In this document: piece by piece, positions 16,589-25,774 of the stretch | Numbering within the stretch: position 1 is the stretch's first letter | Layout of the letters: the number at the start of each line of letters is the position of its first letter | Assembly (NCBI GenBank): GCA_934101425.1 | Contig: CAKOQQ010000004.1 | Span: 1 to 64,000 of the forward strand | Origin: an uncultured Bacilli bacterium | GTDB taxonomy: Bacteria; Bacillota_I; Bacilli_A; RF39; UBA660 | Reading direction: 5' to 3' | Length of the DNA: 64,000 nt | The notes under the pieces: generated by a model | What the model saw: only the letters and a program-made list of their open reading frames with translations | What the model was told of the DNA's origin: nothing | Database searches by the model: none | Made by a program: the position numbers and the translations under genes

Positions 16589-17561
16589 GTGTGCTGGTTG
16601 TGGTAGTGAAATGCAATGTATGATACCTGAAAGAATGGGATATGTATCACCTAATATTTTTGGTATGGCAAAAATGTGTGAAAGATGTTTCAGATTACAA
16701 AATTATAATGAGTTTCAATATATAGATATTGATTCATCTTTTTTTAGTGAAATGTATAAAGAAATTAATAGAAGTAACGCTTTAGTAGTAGTTGTTACTG
16801 ATTTATTTAATATTAATTCTAAATTTGATGTATTTTTAAGAATGAATAATCCTAAATTACTAGTGTTAAATAAAAGAGATATTTTACCACCTAATATAAG
16901 TGATGAAAAATTACTAAATAGTATAGATGGTAATTATATTGACAAAGTTTTAGTTAGTAGTAAAACAAACTATAATTTTGATTTACTTATAAGTAAAATT
17001 AGAGATTATAGAACTAGTAATAAAGTATATTTACTTGGTTATACAAATGCTGGAAAAAGTAGTATTGTAAATAAACTTTTATATCATTATGGTAAAAAAG
17101 AAAGCAAAATAGTTACATCTATGTTACCATCTACTACTTTAAATATGATAGAGATGGAACTTGAAAGTGGGCTTACATTAATTGATACACCAGGTATAGT
17201 AGATAAAGGTAATATTAGTAATTATGTTGATTATGAAATGCTTAATAGAATTAATCCTAGAAAAGTTATTAAACCAAAAGTATATCAAGTTAGAAGACCA
17301 CAATCTTTTATAATTGATAATTTATTACAAGCACATGTTGATGATAAAAATATAGTTACTTTTTATATTTCTAGAGATTTATATATTGAAAGAAATTTTA
17401 AAGACAAAAAACTTAATTTTGAAAAAAGAATTATAAATGTGGGTGATGATGAAGATATAGTAGTTAATGGGTTAGGATTCATTAATTTTAAAAAATCTGC
17501 AGTAGTTACTATTTACACATTTAATAATGTAGAAGTTTACACAAGAAAGGCTTTAATTTAA
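16581..17561 (+). CDS. yqeH: Ribosome biogenesis GTPase YqeH
   Basis: A 326-residue circularly permuted GTPase needed for 30S subunit assembly in Bacillus. A treble-clef zinc finger comes first (C4, C7, C33, C36). The G motifs follow in permuted order: G4 NKRD at 97-100, G5 SSKTN, G1 GYTNAGKSS at 153-161, then G3 DTPGI. The C-terminal domain (220-326) would contact RNA. Somewhat shorter than the Bacillus protein. It is coupled to yqeG by overlap and followed after nine bases by the second O-acylation module. Confidence 0.93.
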   Translation: MTKCAGCGSEMQCMIPERMGYVSPNIFGMAKMCERCFRLQNYNEFQYIDIDSSFFSEMYKEINRSNALVVVVTDLFNINSKFDVFLRMNNPKLLVLNKRDILPPNISDEKLLNSIDGNYIDKVLVSSKTNYNFDLLISKIRDYRTSNKVYLLGYTNAGKSSIVNKLLYHYGKKESKIVTSMLPSTTLNMIEMELESGLTLIDTPGIVDKGNISNYVDYEMLNRINPRKVIKPKVYQVRRPQSFIIDNLLQAHVDDKNIVTFYISRDLYIERNFKDKKLNFEKRIINVGDDEDIVVNGLGFINFKKSAVVTIYTFNNVEVYTRKALI

Positions 17562-17570
17562 GGAGGATAT

Positions 17571-18119
17571 ATGAAAAAAAATTATTTTATAGTAGCTGGT
17601 ATTTTAGCTATTATGATTGCTATTAGTGTTGCAATTATTTTATTTACAAAGAAAGAAGAGAGTACTATTAAAAGTACCGATGATATTTTAAAAATGTTAA
17701 ATGAAATCTATAAAGGTTTAGATTTACCATCTTTGGAAAATCAAGTCATAGATGTAACTGATAAAGAAACTGTTAAATATTTTACTGGTATTACATCTGA
17801 TATAGAAACTTTAGTAGTTTCTGAACCACTTATGAATGCTCAAGCATATTCTTTAATTGTTGTAAAAGTAAAGGATTCTGGAAACATTGAAAAAATTAAA
17901 CAGGAAATTTATGATAACATAGACATGAGTAAATGGATATGTGTTTCTGCAGATAAGCTTTATATAACTAATAGTGGAAATATTATTTTTGCTGTTATGT
18001 CTAGCGAAGATATGGCAAAGCCAGTATATGAAAAATTTAAAGAATATGTAAATAATAATGTTGGAAAAGAATTAGAAAAAGGTAATGCTAGCGGAATTGA
18101 TAGTTTTATTACTGAATAA
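17571..18119 (+). CDS. Membrane-anchored DUF4358-like protein
   Basis: A 182-residue protein with a single N-terminal membrane segment (about 4-26) and no lipobox, so it should be anchored with its C-terminal domain outside. The soluble part resembles the DUF4358 lipoprotein at 9686-10129 in plan and position, since each sits directly before an MBOAT gene; the sequence match is weak and the family assignment tentative. AAGGAGG precedes ATG 17571. It is read with yqeG and yqeH and followed by a hairpin. Confidence 0.6.
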   Translation: MKKNYFIVAGILAIMIAISVAIILFTKKEESTIKSTDDILKMLNEIYKGLDLPSLENQVIDVTDKETVKYFTGITSDIETLVVSEPLMNAQAYSLIVVKVKDSGNIEKIKQEIYDNIDMSKWICVSADKLYITNSGNIIFAVMSSEDMAKPVYEKFKEYVNNNVGKELEKGNASGIDSFITE

Positions 18120-18120
18120 T

Positions 18121-18143
18121 AAGCACCAATTAGGTGCTTTAAT
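18121..18143 (+). terminator. Hairpin between the DUF4358-like gene and MBOAT copy 2
   Basis: AAGCACC pairs with GGTGCTT, followed only by TTAATT, so it is a weak terminator or processing site that may let some transcription into the MBOAT gene. Confidence 0.55.
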
Positions 18144-18157
18144 TATAAGGAGATGTT

Positions 18158-19549
18158 ATGTTATTTACAAGTATTAGTTTTTTATATTATTTTTTACCTG
18201 TAGTATTACTATTATATTTTGTTTTGCCTAAAAAATTTAGAAATAATATACTACTTATTTCTTCATTATTATTTTATTTTTATGGAGAACCAAAATATAT
18301 ATTTTTAATGTTATTTGAAATAGTAGTATCTTATATAGGTGGTATTTTAATAGATAAATATAAGAGTAAAAGTATATTTATATCAGTTATTTCTATTCAT
18401 ATATTTTTACTTTGTATATTTAAATATACAGATTTCATTTTATCTAGTATAAATGATATATTTAATAGTAATATATCACTTTTAAATATTGCACTACCTA
18501 TAGGTATTAGCTTTTATACATTTCAAATACTTAGTTATGTTATAGATGTTTATAATGGAAAAATTAAAGTTCAAAAAAATATATTTACACTTGCAACTTA
18601 TGTATCTATGTTTCCACAACTTATAGCGGGGCCTATAGTAAGATATGAAACTGTAGAAGCTGAATTAAATAATAGAACTCACAGTTTTGATAATTTTTCA
18701 TATGGAGTAAGAAGATTTGTAATAGGTCTATCTAAAAAAGTTTTAATTGCTAATATGTTAGGAGAACTGGTAAATAAATTTAGTCTTGTAGATGAAAGAA
18801 GTGTAGTTTTATATTGGGTATATGGAGTATCTTATATGTTACAAATATATTTTGATTTTAGTGCATACTCTGATATGGCAATAGGTATGGGCCGTATGTT
18901 TGGATTTACTTTCTTAGAAAACTTTAATTATCCATATATATCAAAGAGTGTAACAGAATTTTGGCGCAGATGGCATATATCATTATCAAGTTGGTTTAAA
19001 GATTATGTATATATACCACTAGGTGGTAGTAGATGTTCTATCTTAAAAAATATTAGAAATATACTTATTGTGTGGTGTTTAACTGGTCTATGGCATGGAG
19101 CTAGTTATAATTTCTTATTATGGGGACTTTATTTTGGAATAATTCTTATTATAGAGAAGTTTGTTTTGAATAGAGTTTTAGATAAATTACCTAGTATATT
19201 AAAACATATTTATGTATTATTTATAGTAATGATAAGTTTTGTTATATTTAATGCTAGTAGTCTTAGTGATATTATGAATACTATATCTGGTTTATTTGGA
19301 TTTAATCATGTATGCATTATAAATGACTATACTATATATAATCTAAAAAATTATTTAATTATTTTAATTATAAGTATAATAGGTGCAACACCTATTATGA
19401 AAAATATTATAGAAAAGTTAAGAAAGAGTAAAATTATGGATAATATTATAAATATAATAGAACCAATATTTATGATTTTTCTACTAATTATAGTTACCGC
19501 TTATTTAGTAGATAGTTCATATAATCCATTCTTGTACTTTAGATTTTAG
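18158..19549 (+). CDS. MBOAT family O-acyltransferase (copy 2)
   Basis: A 463-residue paralogue of the protein at 10137-11516 with the same membrane layout and motifs: PIGISFYTFQILSYVIDVY, DFSAYSDMAIGMG, TEFWRRWHISLSSWFKDYVY and the catalytic histidine in WHGASYNF. The two genes diverge at both ends but share about 315 bases of nearly identical DNA in the core (18842-19157 against 10825-11140). The family moves acyl groups to extracellular polymers. AAGGAG precedes ATG 18158, and the stop overlaps the next ribosome binding site (TTTTAGGTGA). Confidence 0.92.
   Translation: MLFTSISFLYYFLPVVLLLYFVLPKKFRNNILLISSLLFYFYGEPKYIFLMLFEIVVSYIGGILIDKYKSKSIFISVISIHIFLLCIFKYTDFILSSINDIFNSNISLLNIALPIGISFYTFQILSYVIDVYNGKIKVQKNIFTLATYVSMFPQLIAGPIVRYETVEAELNNRTHSFDNFSYGVRRFVIGLSKKVLIANMLGELVNKFSLVDERSVVLYWVYGVSYMLQIYFDFSAYSDMAIGMGRMFGFTFLENFNYPYISKSVTEFWRRWHISLSSWFKDYVYIPLGGSRCSILKNIRNILIVWCLTGLWHGASYNFLLWGLYFGIILIIEKFVLNRVLDKLPSILKHIYVLFIVMISFVIFNASSLSDIMNTISGLFGFNHVCIINDYTIYNLKNYLIILIISIIGATPIMKNIIEKLRKSKIMDNIINIIEPIFMIFLLIIVTAYLVDSSYNPFLYFRF
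18842..19157 (+). repeat. Core of MBOAT copy 2 nearly identical to copy 1
   Basis: This stretch matches 10825-11140 with long identical runs, including one of about 40 bases that begins at the DFSAYSD codons, while the flanks of the two genes differ strongly. The differences inside are scattered single bases. Confidence 0.75.
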
Positions 19550-19556
19550 GTGATTT

Positions 19557-20627
19557 ATGAAAAATATTAAAGATATTATAGTAACTATTTCATTTGTATT
19601 ATTTTTAAGTGTTATATTTGTTTTAAATATATTTAAGAAAGATGATACTATTTCTTTAGAAGAGAGAAGAGCTTTAGCTTTAATGCCTAAATTTAGTGTT
19701 AATTCTTTATTTAATGGTACATTTATGAATAAATTTGATTCTTATGTTACTGATCAGTTTATAGCTAGAATAAAATTTAGAAAATTAAAAGCTAATATAG
19801 AATTAAAAATTAAAAACAATTATAATGATTTATATATTAAAGATGATTATATTATAAACAATTTATATCCGTTAAATAAAAAATCTGTTATTAATTTTTC
19901 AAATAAAATAAATTATATAAAAAAAACATATTTAACTGATAATAATGTACATTTTATGTTAATACCAGATAAAAATTATTTTGTAGATAATGGTAATTTA
20001 AAGATGGATTATGATGAACTTAAAACTATGTTATTATCTAATATAGATGCTAATTATATAGATGTTTTTCCTTTATTATCATTAAATAGTTATTATAAAA
20101 CAGATTCTCATTGGAAGGAAGAAGAATTAATTCCTATTGTAAAAAAATTAAGTAATAATTTAAGATTTAATTTTGTAAACGATTATAAAGAAGAATTTAT
20201 AACAATATTTGAAGGAGTATATAAGGGTGAGGTTGTAGTATCAAATAGTTATGATGAACTTAAAGTACTTAGAAACTCTATAATAGATTCAAGTACTGTA
20301 TATAATTATGAAACTAATAAATATGAATCTGTATTTAATAAAGATAAACTTAATAGTAATGACAAATATGACTATTATTTATCTGGTGCAACACCGCTTA
20401 TTACTATTACAAATAAGAGTGTAAAAGATAAATCTCTTATAGTATTTAGAGATTCATTTGCTAGTAGCTTAATTCCTTTATTAGTGCCTTACTATAATAA
20501 AATTACGCTTGTAGATACCAGATATATATCACCAAAAATATTAGGTGAATATATAGATTTTAAAGGTAGTGATGTATTATTTATGTATAATGTTATGACA
20601 ATTAATAATTCATCAATATTAAGATAA
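19557..20627 (+). CDS. DHHW family exported protein, copy 2
   Basis: A 356-residue paralogue of the protein at 11525-12631, with an N-terminal signal anchor (about 7-26), the EERRALALMPKFS start common to the family, and a serine block FRDSFASSL. The DHHW motif reads DSHW at 183-186, so the first His is Ser while the second is kept. Whether this matters for activity is not known. The partner MBOAT gene is directly upstream with a seven-base gap, and a strong terminator follows, so this closes the second O-acylation module. Confidence 0.82.
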   Translation: MKNIKDIIVTISFVLFLSVIFVLNIFKKDDTISLEERRALALMPKFSVNSLFNGTFMNKFDSYVTDQFIARIKFRKLKANIELKIKNNYNDLYIKDDYIINNLYPLNKKSVINFSNKINYIKKTYLTDNNVHFMLIPDKNYFVDNGNLKMDYDELKTMLLSNIDANYIDVFPLLSLNSYYKTDSHWKEEELIPIVKKLSNNLRFNFVNDYKEEFITIFEGVYKGEVVVSNSYDELKVLRNSIIDSSTVYNYETNKYESVFNKDKLNSNDKYDYYLSGATPLITITNKSVKDKSLIVFRDSFASSLIPLLVPYYNKITLVDTRYISPKILGEYIDFKGSDVLFMYNVMTINNSSILR

Positions 20628-20657
20628 TAGAATAATTGTTATTCTATTATTTTTTTG
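20626..20657 (+). terminator. Terminator of the second O-acylation module
   Basis: AATAGAAT pairs with ATTCTATT, then a run of seven T. The -10 of the next gene overlaps its end. Confidence 0.75.
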
Positions 20658-20664
20658 TTATAAT
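20656..20664 (+). promoter_or_regulatory. Extended -10 promoter of the HerA-like gene
   Basis: TGTTATAAT ends 16 bases before ATG 20681, with GGTGAT between. Confidence 0.6.
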
Positions 20665-20680
20665 TATAATTGGTGATAAT

Positions 20681-22450
20681 ATGTTAGGTAGGATAATAAG
20701 TGTAGAAGAAAATGAGGCTAAGATAAAATTAAATATTAATTTAGAAGAAATTCCAAATCTTATTAATTTATATGTAATTATGGAAGATAATGCTAATAAG
20801 ATAATAGGTGAAATAACTGATATAATAGGTGACGTAGCTAAAGTTAATTTACTTGGTAAAATAGATGGTGACAAGTTTGAATATGGTATTATAAATAAAC
20901 CATCATTTTCATCTACTATAAAGTTAGTTAGTAAAGAAAAGATGCCACTTATAATTGGTGTTGAAAAAGTAGAAGAGGATGAACATTTATATATAGGTGA
21001 TAGCCCTATTTATACTGATGTACCAGTATATGTTTCTATAAATAAATTTTTTAGTAATCACTTTGCAATATTTGGTAATACAGGTAGTGGTAAATCATGT
21101 GGTGTAGCTCGTATATTTCAAAATTTATTTAGTAAAGAGCATGATATTGCATATAAGGCTAGCATATTCATATTTGATGCATACGGAGAATATCATGATG
21201 CATTTAGAAATTTAAGTAATGTTGTCCCTGAAATTAGTTTAAAAACTTATACAACTAACTTAAAAACAACAGATAGTGAAATATTAAGAATTCCTGTATG
21301 GTTACTTAGTTTAGATGATATAGCATTATTACTTGATGCTACATCTCATAATCAAATACCTATAATAGAAAAAGCTATGAAATTAGTAACTATATTTGCA
21401 AGAGAAGAAGAATTAGTAATTAAGCATAAAAATGATATAATAGCAAGAGCAATATTAGATATATTATCTAGTGGTAAATCACCGGTACAAATAAGAGATC
21501 AAATATTCTCTATACTATCAATTTATAATACAAAAGAATTAAATCTAGAGTCTACAGTATATCAACCAGGATATAGTAGAAGTTTAAAAAATTGTTTTAT
21601 TATTGATAATACTGGTAAAATAAGAGAAATGGAACTTATTAGTAATTTTATGGAATCATTTTTAGATGATACTTTAGAATTAGAAATGCCAGATGGTTCA
21701 TTTAAGTATGACTTAAAAGATTTAAAGAAGGCTCTTGACTTTGCACTTATTTCTGAAGGTGTATTAAATAGTGAAAAAATATATGATGAAACTAATATAT
21801 TAAAAGTTAGATTACATAGTTTAGTAAATAGTGATGAAAATACATATTTTGATTATCCAGAATATATAACAAAAGAAGAATATATAAGATCTCTTATGGT
21901 AGTTAATGGTAATAGAAAAGCACAAATAATTAATTTTAATATAAACTATGTAGATGATCGATTTGCTAAAGTATTAACTAAAATATATTCTAAGTTATTA
22001 TTTGATTATTCAAAAGAATTAAAAGTAAGAGCATCATTTCCAATTCATATAATTTTGGAAGAAGCTCATAGATATGTGCAAAATGATAATGATGTTAATT
22101 TACTTGGATATAACATATTTGAACGTATTGCCAAAGAAGGTAGAAAGTATGGTATTATTTTGGGATTAATTACTCAAAGACCATCTGAATTATCTAACAC
22201 AGCTATATCACAGTGTAATAATTTCTTAATATTTAAGATGCAACATCCACTTGATATTGATTATATAAGAGATATGGTACCTAATATCACTAGTGAAATA
22301 ATTAAAAAACTAAAAATATTACCAGCTGGTACATGTATGGCATTTGGTCTTGCGTTTAAAGTACCTGTACTTATAAAACTTAAAATGCCAGATCCAGCTC
22401 CAGCATCAAGTAACTGTGATATTAGTTCAAATTGGTTTGTAAGGAAGTGA
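20681..22450 (+). CDS. HerA/DUF87 family ATPase
   Basis: A 589-residue FtsK-HerA superfamily ATPase. The N-terminal beta-barrel (1-90) is the HAS-barrel type. Walker A GNTGSGKS is at 132-139, then FDAYGEY, the Walker B region EEAHRYV, and a sensor-like LITQRPSEL. HerA proteins are hexameric DNA translocases that usually work with a NurA nuclease or another effector; none is next to it here. ATG 20681 is chosen over the upstream frame because promoter and GGTGAT both lie before it. The prepilin-like gene follows after four bases, an unexplained pairing. Confidence 0.85.
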   Translation: MLGRIISVEENEAKIKLNINLEEIPNLINLYVIMEDNANKIIGEITDIIGDVAKVNLLGKIDGDKFEYGIINKPSFSSTIKLVSKEKMPLIIGVEKVEEDEHLYIGDSPIYTDVPVYVSINKFFSNHFAIFGNTGSGKSCGVARIFQNLFSKEHDIAYKASIFIFDAYGEYHDAFRNLSNVVPEISLKTYTTNLKTTDSEILRIPVWLLSLDDIALLLDATSHNQIPIIEKAMKLVTIFAREEELVIKHKNDIIARAILDILSSGKSPVQIRDQIFSILSIYNTKELNLESTVYQPGYSRSLKNCFIIDNTGKIREMELISNFMESFLDDTLELEMPDGSFKYDLKDLKKALDFALISEGVLNSEKIYDETNILKVRLHSLVNSDENTYFDYPEYITKEEYIRSLMVVNGNRKAQIINFNINYVDDRFAKVLTKIYSKLLFDYSKELKVRASFPIHIILEEAHRYVQNDNDVNLLGYNIFERIAKEGRKYGIILGLITQRPSELSNTAISQCNNFLIFKMQHPLDIDYIRDMVPNITSEIIKKLKILPAGTCMAFGLAFKVPVLIKLKMPDPAPASSNCDISSNWFVRK

Positions 22451-22454
22451 TAAA

Positions 22455-23759
22455 ATGAAAAAAAAGAAAAAAGCATTTACATTAGTAGAATTATTAGGGG
22501 TTCTAGTAGTGCTTAGTATAATTACATTAGTGCTTTTTCCTCTTATTAGTACCTATGTAGAAAATACAAGAAAAAAGACTTATGATAGCGAAATGGATAT
22601 AATTATTGTTGGACTTAAAAATTATTCTACTGAGCATGAAGAAATTTTACCTTTAAATGAAGGAGAATATGTAATTCTTACATTAGGACAATTAAAATCT
22701 TATGGTATTGTTGCAAATACTATAAAAAATCCTATGGACGGCAAAGAATTAGATGATTCTACAGAATTTAAAATTACAAAGACTGCTACTGGTTATAATT
22801 ATGAAATTAGTTATAATGCAACTAGAGATAATAGCAGTATAACACCAACAATTACACTAAAAGGAAGTCCTTTAGCATATTATAAACTTAATGGTACTTA
22901 TGTTGAAGAAGGCGCTATTGCCGTTGATAAAGACGGTAATAATGTCAATGTTACTATTGATAAAAATAATTTAAATATAACTAAAGAGGGTATATATTAT
23001 ATTACTTATATAGCTACTGATAAAGCTGGTGCTACAAGTTATGCTAAAAGAACTATTATAGTTAAAGAAAGAAAATATGTAACTTATAAAGATGGCGAAG
23101 CAATATACTATAATCCTGAAACAAATAAAAAATGTGATAGTAGTGAAGCGGTAAGCAAAACTGGTACTAAGACAGGATGCATGAAATGGTATACTATTCT
23201 TGATAAAGCTGGTGCTGAAAAAGTAAAATTATTATTAGATCATAATACAACAGGCAAAATAGAATGGATAACTAATGCTGATTATAAGAAAGCTAATACA
23301 GATAATACAGCTTGTAGGTATACTACCTGCCATGATGAAGGCCCAGTAACAGCTAATAGGCAATTAAAAAATGATGTTTCATCATGGAATAATGCTGTTA
23401 AAGGCACTGCCCGTATGATTACGGCTAATGAAGTTGCTAAAATAGCTAGTTTAATTGGATGGCAATATGGATCTTCATATTTCCATACTGGAGTTAATAG
23501 TCAATATAAGGGAGCAGCAGGAACAAATAAATTTGCTTGGTTATTTGATAATACATATGATTGTACAACATACGGATGCAACGTAGCAGATAGTGGAGCA
23601 AAAGGATATTGGACAAGTTCAGCTTGCGGATATGAATATGCCGCTTGTGGTGTATTATACTTTGGTACTATGGATAATAATTATGGTAATAATGTAAGTA
23701 GTAGCAATTATTATGGTATACGTCCTGTAATAGAAATAAAAAAAGAAGTATTAGAATAA
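22455..23759 (+). CDS. Prepilin-like protein with Ig-like domain and unknown C-terminal domain
   Basis: A 434-residue protein. It begins with a class III prepilin leader and N-methylation motif (KKKAFTLVELLGVLVVLS), where cleavage before Phe would expose the hydrophobic helix (8-30) used for pilus or pseudopilus assembly. A DUF5011-type Ig-like domain spans about 130-205. The C-terminal domain (215-434) is rich in Cys, Tyr and Gly and ends in YWTSS and YYGIRPVIEI, a pattern seen in other gut Firmicutes surface proteins of unknown role. GGAAGTGA precedes ATG 22455. No prepilin peptidase or assembly ATPase is in the window. Confidence 0.78.
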   Translation: MKKKKKAFTLVELLGVLVVLSIITLVLFPLISTYVENTRKKTYDSEMDIIIVGLKNYSTEHEEILPLNEGEYVILTLGQLKSYGIVANTIKNPMDGKELDDSTEFKITKTATGYNYEISYNATRDNSSITPTITLKGSPLAYYKLNGTYVEEGAIAVDKDGNNVNVTIDKNNLNITKEGIYYITYIATDKAGATSYAKRTIIVKERKYVTYKDGEAIYYNPETNKKCDSSEAVSKTGTKTGCMKWYTILDKAGAEKVKLLLDHNTTGKIEWITNADYKKANTDNTACRYTTCHDEGPVTANRQLKNDVSSWNNAVKGTARMITANEVAKIASLIGWQYGSSYFHTGVNSQYKGAAGTNKFAWLFDNTYDCTTYGCNVADSGAKGYWTSSACGYEYAACGVLYFGTMDNNYGNNVSSSNYYGIRPVIEIKKEVLE

Positions 23760-23762
23760 AAG

Positions 23763-23789
23763 AAAAAGGATTTTTAAAAATCCTTTTTT
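23763..23789. terminator. Bidirectional terminator between the prepilin-like gene and glmS
   Basis: AAAAAGGATTTTT pairs with AAAAATCCTTTTT. It serves both converging genes and touches the glmS stop. Confidence 0.8.
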
Positions 23790-25590
23790 ATTCTACCGTT
23801 ACAGATTTAGCTAAGTTTTTAGGTTTATCAATATCACAACCTCTTAATTTAGCTACTTCATATGAAATTATTTGAAGTGGTACTATAGTAAGAGTAGGTT
23901 GTAAAAATTTATTGGTAGTAGGGATTACTATTTTAGTGTCATAATAATCTCCCTCTTTATCTAGTGCATCAGTAGTAATAAGTATTACATTAGCACCTCT
24001 AGCTTTTACTTCTTTTATATTACTAATAGTTTTTTCTTCTATTTTTTCTTCTGTTACAATACCAATTACTGGTGTATCTTCATCTATAAGTGATATAGTA
24101 CCATGTTTAAGTTCTCCAGCTGCATATGCTTCACTATGAATATAAGATATTTCTTTTAGTTTTAAAGATCCTTCCATTGATAATGCATAATCTACATTTC
24201 TACCTATAAAGAAGATATCATTATGAGTATATAATGTATCTGCTATTTTTTTATAAAGTGGATTACCTATAAGGTTTTCTATTTTTTTAGGTAATTCTTT
24301 TAAATCATCTAATACTTTATTAGCGTCATTTTTAGACATTTTTCCATTTGTATATGCCATATTAAGAGCGATAAGTCCAAGTAATGCTAATTGTGCTAAG
24401 TAAGCTTTAGTAGTTGCTACGGCAATTTCAGGTCCAGCCTTAATATATAATACATCTTTAGCTTCTCTTGCTATACTACTACCAACAACATTTACTATTG
24501 CTAAAGTATCAATATTGTTTTCTTTTACTTTTCTTAAACAAGCTAGAGTATCTGCTGTTTCTCCTGATTGTGATACTACTATAACTAATGTATTTTCATT
24601 ATGAAATTGTGTTTTATAACGATATTCTGAAGCTACTTCAGTGTTTACTCTAATACCAGCATATTCTTCTATGAGGTTTTTAGCTACTAATCCAGTATGG
24701 TATGCACTACCACAAGCTACAATATCAATATTATCATATTTTTTAAAGTCTGGCATTTTAGATATTAATTCATCAACATTATTGTAAGCCACTGTAGCAT
24801 TTTTTATTACTTCAGGTTCTTCATGAATTTCTTTTATCATAAAGTGATCATAACCATTTTTCATAGCACTTTCCATTTTACCTTCAAAAGTAATTATTTC
24901 TTTATTTATTACATTTTTATTATCATCGATTATTTTAATATCATCACCTAGTATAGCGATTTCATTAGGGTCTAATAACATATATTTATTTGTATATTTT
25001 AATATTGCTGGAACATCAGATGCAATAAAATTAATGTTATCTCCTTTAGCTATAATAAGTGGACTATCTTTTCTAATAGCATATAAAGTATTATAATCAT
25101 TAGTATTTATAATACCTAGAGCGTAAGAACCTCTTACTAATGTTTTAAAGTTTCTAATTGCATCTATCATATCATTACTGCTATTATATAAATAATCTAG
25201 TAATGCAGCAGCAACTTCTGTATCAGTTTCAGAGACAAAATTATATCCTTTATTTAAAAGCATTTCTTTTAGTTCCATATAGTTTTCAATAATACCATTA
25301 TGAACTAAAATTATTTTTCCATTTTTATGTGGATGAGAATTTATACTATTTGGTTTTCCATGAGTTGCCCATCTAGTATGACCTATACCAATATTAGACT
25401 TAATAGTTGTATCTAATATTTTTAGTAAATCATCTATTTTCCCTTTTTCTTTTTTTATTTCTAATTCATTATTATTTAAATAAGCTACTCCAGCAGAGTC
25501 ATAACCTCTATATTCTAGAGTCTTTAAACCTTCTATTAAAACATCTAAAGATCTTTTATCTTTAGATACGTATCCAACGATACCACACAT
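23788..25590 (-). CDS. glmS: Glutamine-fructose-6-phosphate aminotransferase (isomerizing)
   Basis: A 600-residue enzyme making glucosamine-6-phosphate from fructose-6-phosphate and glutamine, the first step to UDP-GlcNAc for peptidoglycan. The glutaminase domain starts MCGIVGYV with catalytic Cys2 and has YRGYDSAG and GHTRWATHG. Two SIS sugar-isomerase domains follow (about 285-420 and 450-590), with SQSGETADT and the C-terminal LAKSVTVE. Length is standard. AGGAGG precedes ATG 25590. The mRNA leader is a glmS ribozyme, so product feedback by GlcN6P is expected. Confidence 0.97.
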   Translation of the reverse strand: MCGIVGYVSKDKRSLDVLIEGLKTLEYRGYDSAGVAYLNNNELEIKKEKGKIDDLLKILDTTIKSNIGIGHTRWATHGKPNSINSHPHKNGKIILVHNGIIENYMELKEMLLNKGYNFVSETDTEVAAALLDYLYNSSNDMIDAIRNFKTLVRGSYALGIINTNDYNTLYAIRKDSPLIIAKGDNINFIASDVPAILKYTNKYMLLDPNEIAILGDDIKIIDDNKNVINKEIITFEGKMESAMKNGYDHFMIKEIHEEPEVIKNATVAYNNVDELISKMPDFKKYDNIDIVACGSAYHTGLVAKNLIEEYAGIRVNTEVASEYRYKTQFHNENTLVIVVSQSGETADTLACLRKVKENNIDTLAIVNVVGSSIAREAKDVLYIKAGPEIAVATTKAYLAQLALLGLIALNMAYTNGKMSKNDANKVLDDLKELPKKIENLIGNPLYKKIADTLYTHNDIFFIGRNVDYALSMEGSLKLKEISYIHSEAYAAGELKHGTISLIDEDTPVIGIVTEEKIEEKTISNIKEVKARGANVILITTDALDKEGDYYDTKIVIPTTNKFLQPTLTIVPLQIISYEVAKLRGCDIDKPKNLAKSVTVE

Positions 25591-25604
25591 AAATACCTCC
25601 TATA

Positions 25605-25745
25605 ATGTGTGATGCACCTTTTGTTGTAATTTTGATTTTACTTTTTTTAGTACATCTAACGATTACAAAAACCGTAACAGCATCCGCCGAATATTCGATA
25701 ACTGTTATCCTCGTCACCCTAAGGTCTGGCGCTAATTGATAAAAT
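25605..25745 (-). ncRNA. glmS ribozyme/riboswitch
   Basis: The minus strand shows the conserved core: AGCGCCAG at 25733-25726, TGACGAGG at about 25717-25710, and CGGCGGATGC at about 25689-25680, in the proper order before glmS. Cleavage is expected between A25733 and G25732. The RNA self-cleaves when GlcN6P binds and so lowers glmS expression. An open frame across it is a shadow. Confidence 0.9.
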
Positions 25746-25774
25746 ACTCCTTTCATTATCAACTTTCTATATAT

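Noticed and set aside
20681..22450. HerA-NurA or HerA-Sir2 defence pair
   Set aside because: No nuclease or Sir2-like gene is next to the ATPase; the following gene is a prepilin.
25562..25762. 66-codon minus-strand frame upstream of glmS
   Set aside because: It lies across the glmS ribozyme core and leader; the conserved bases are explained by the RNA.
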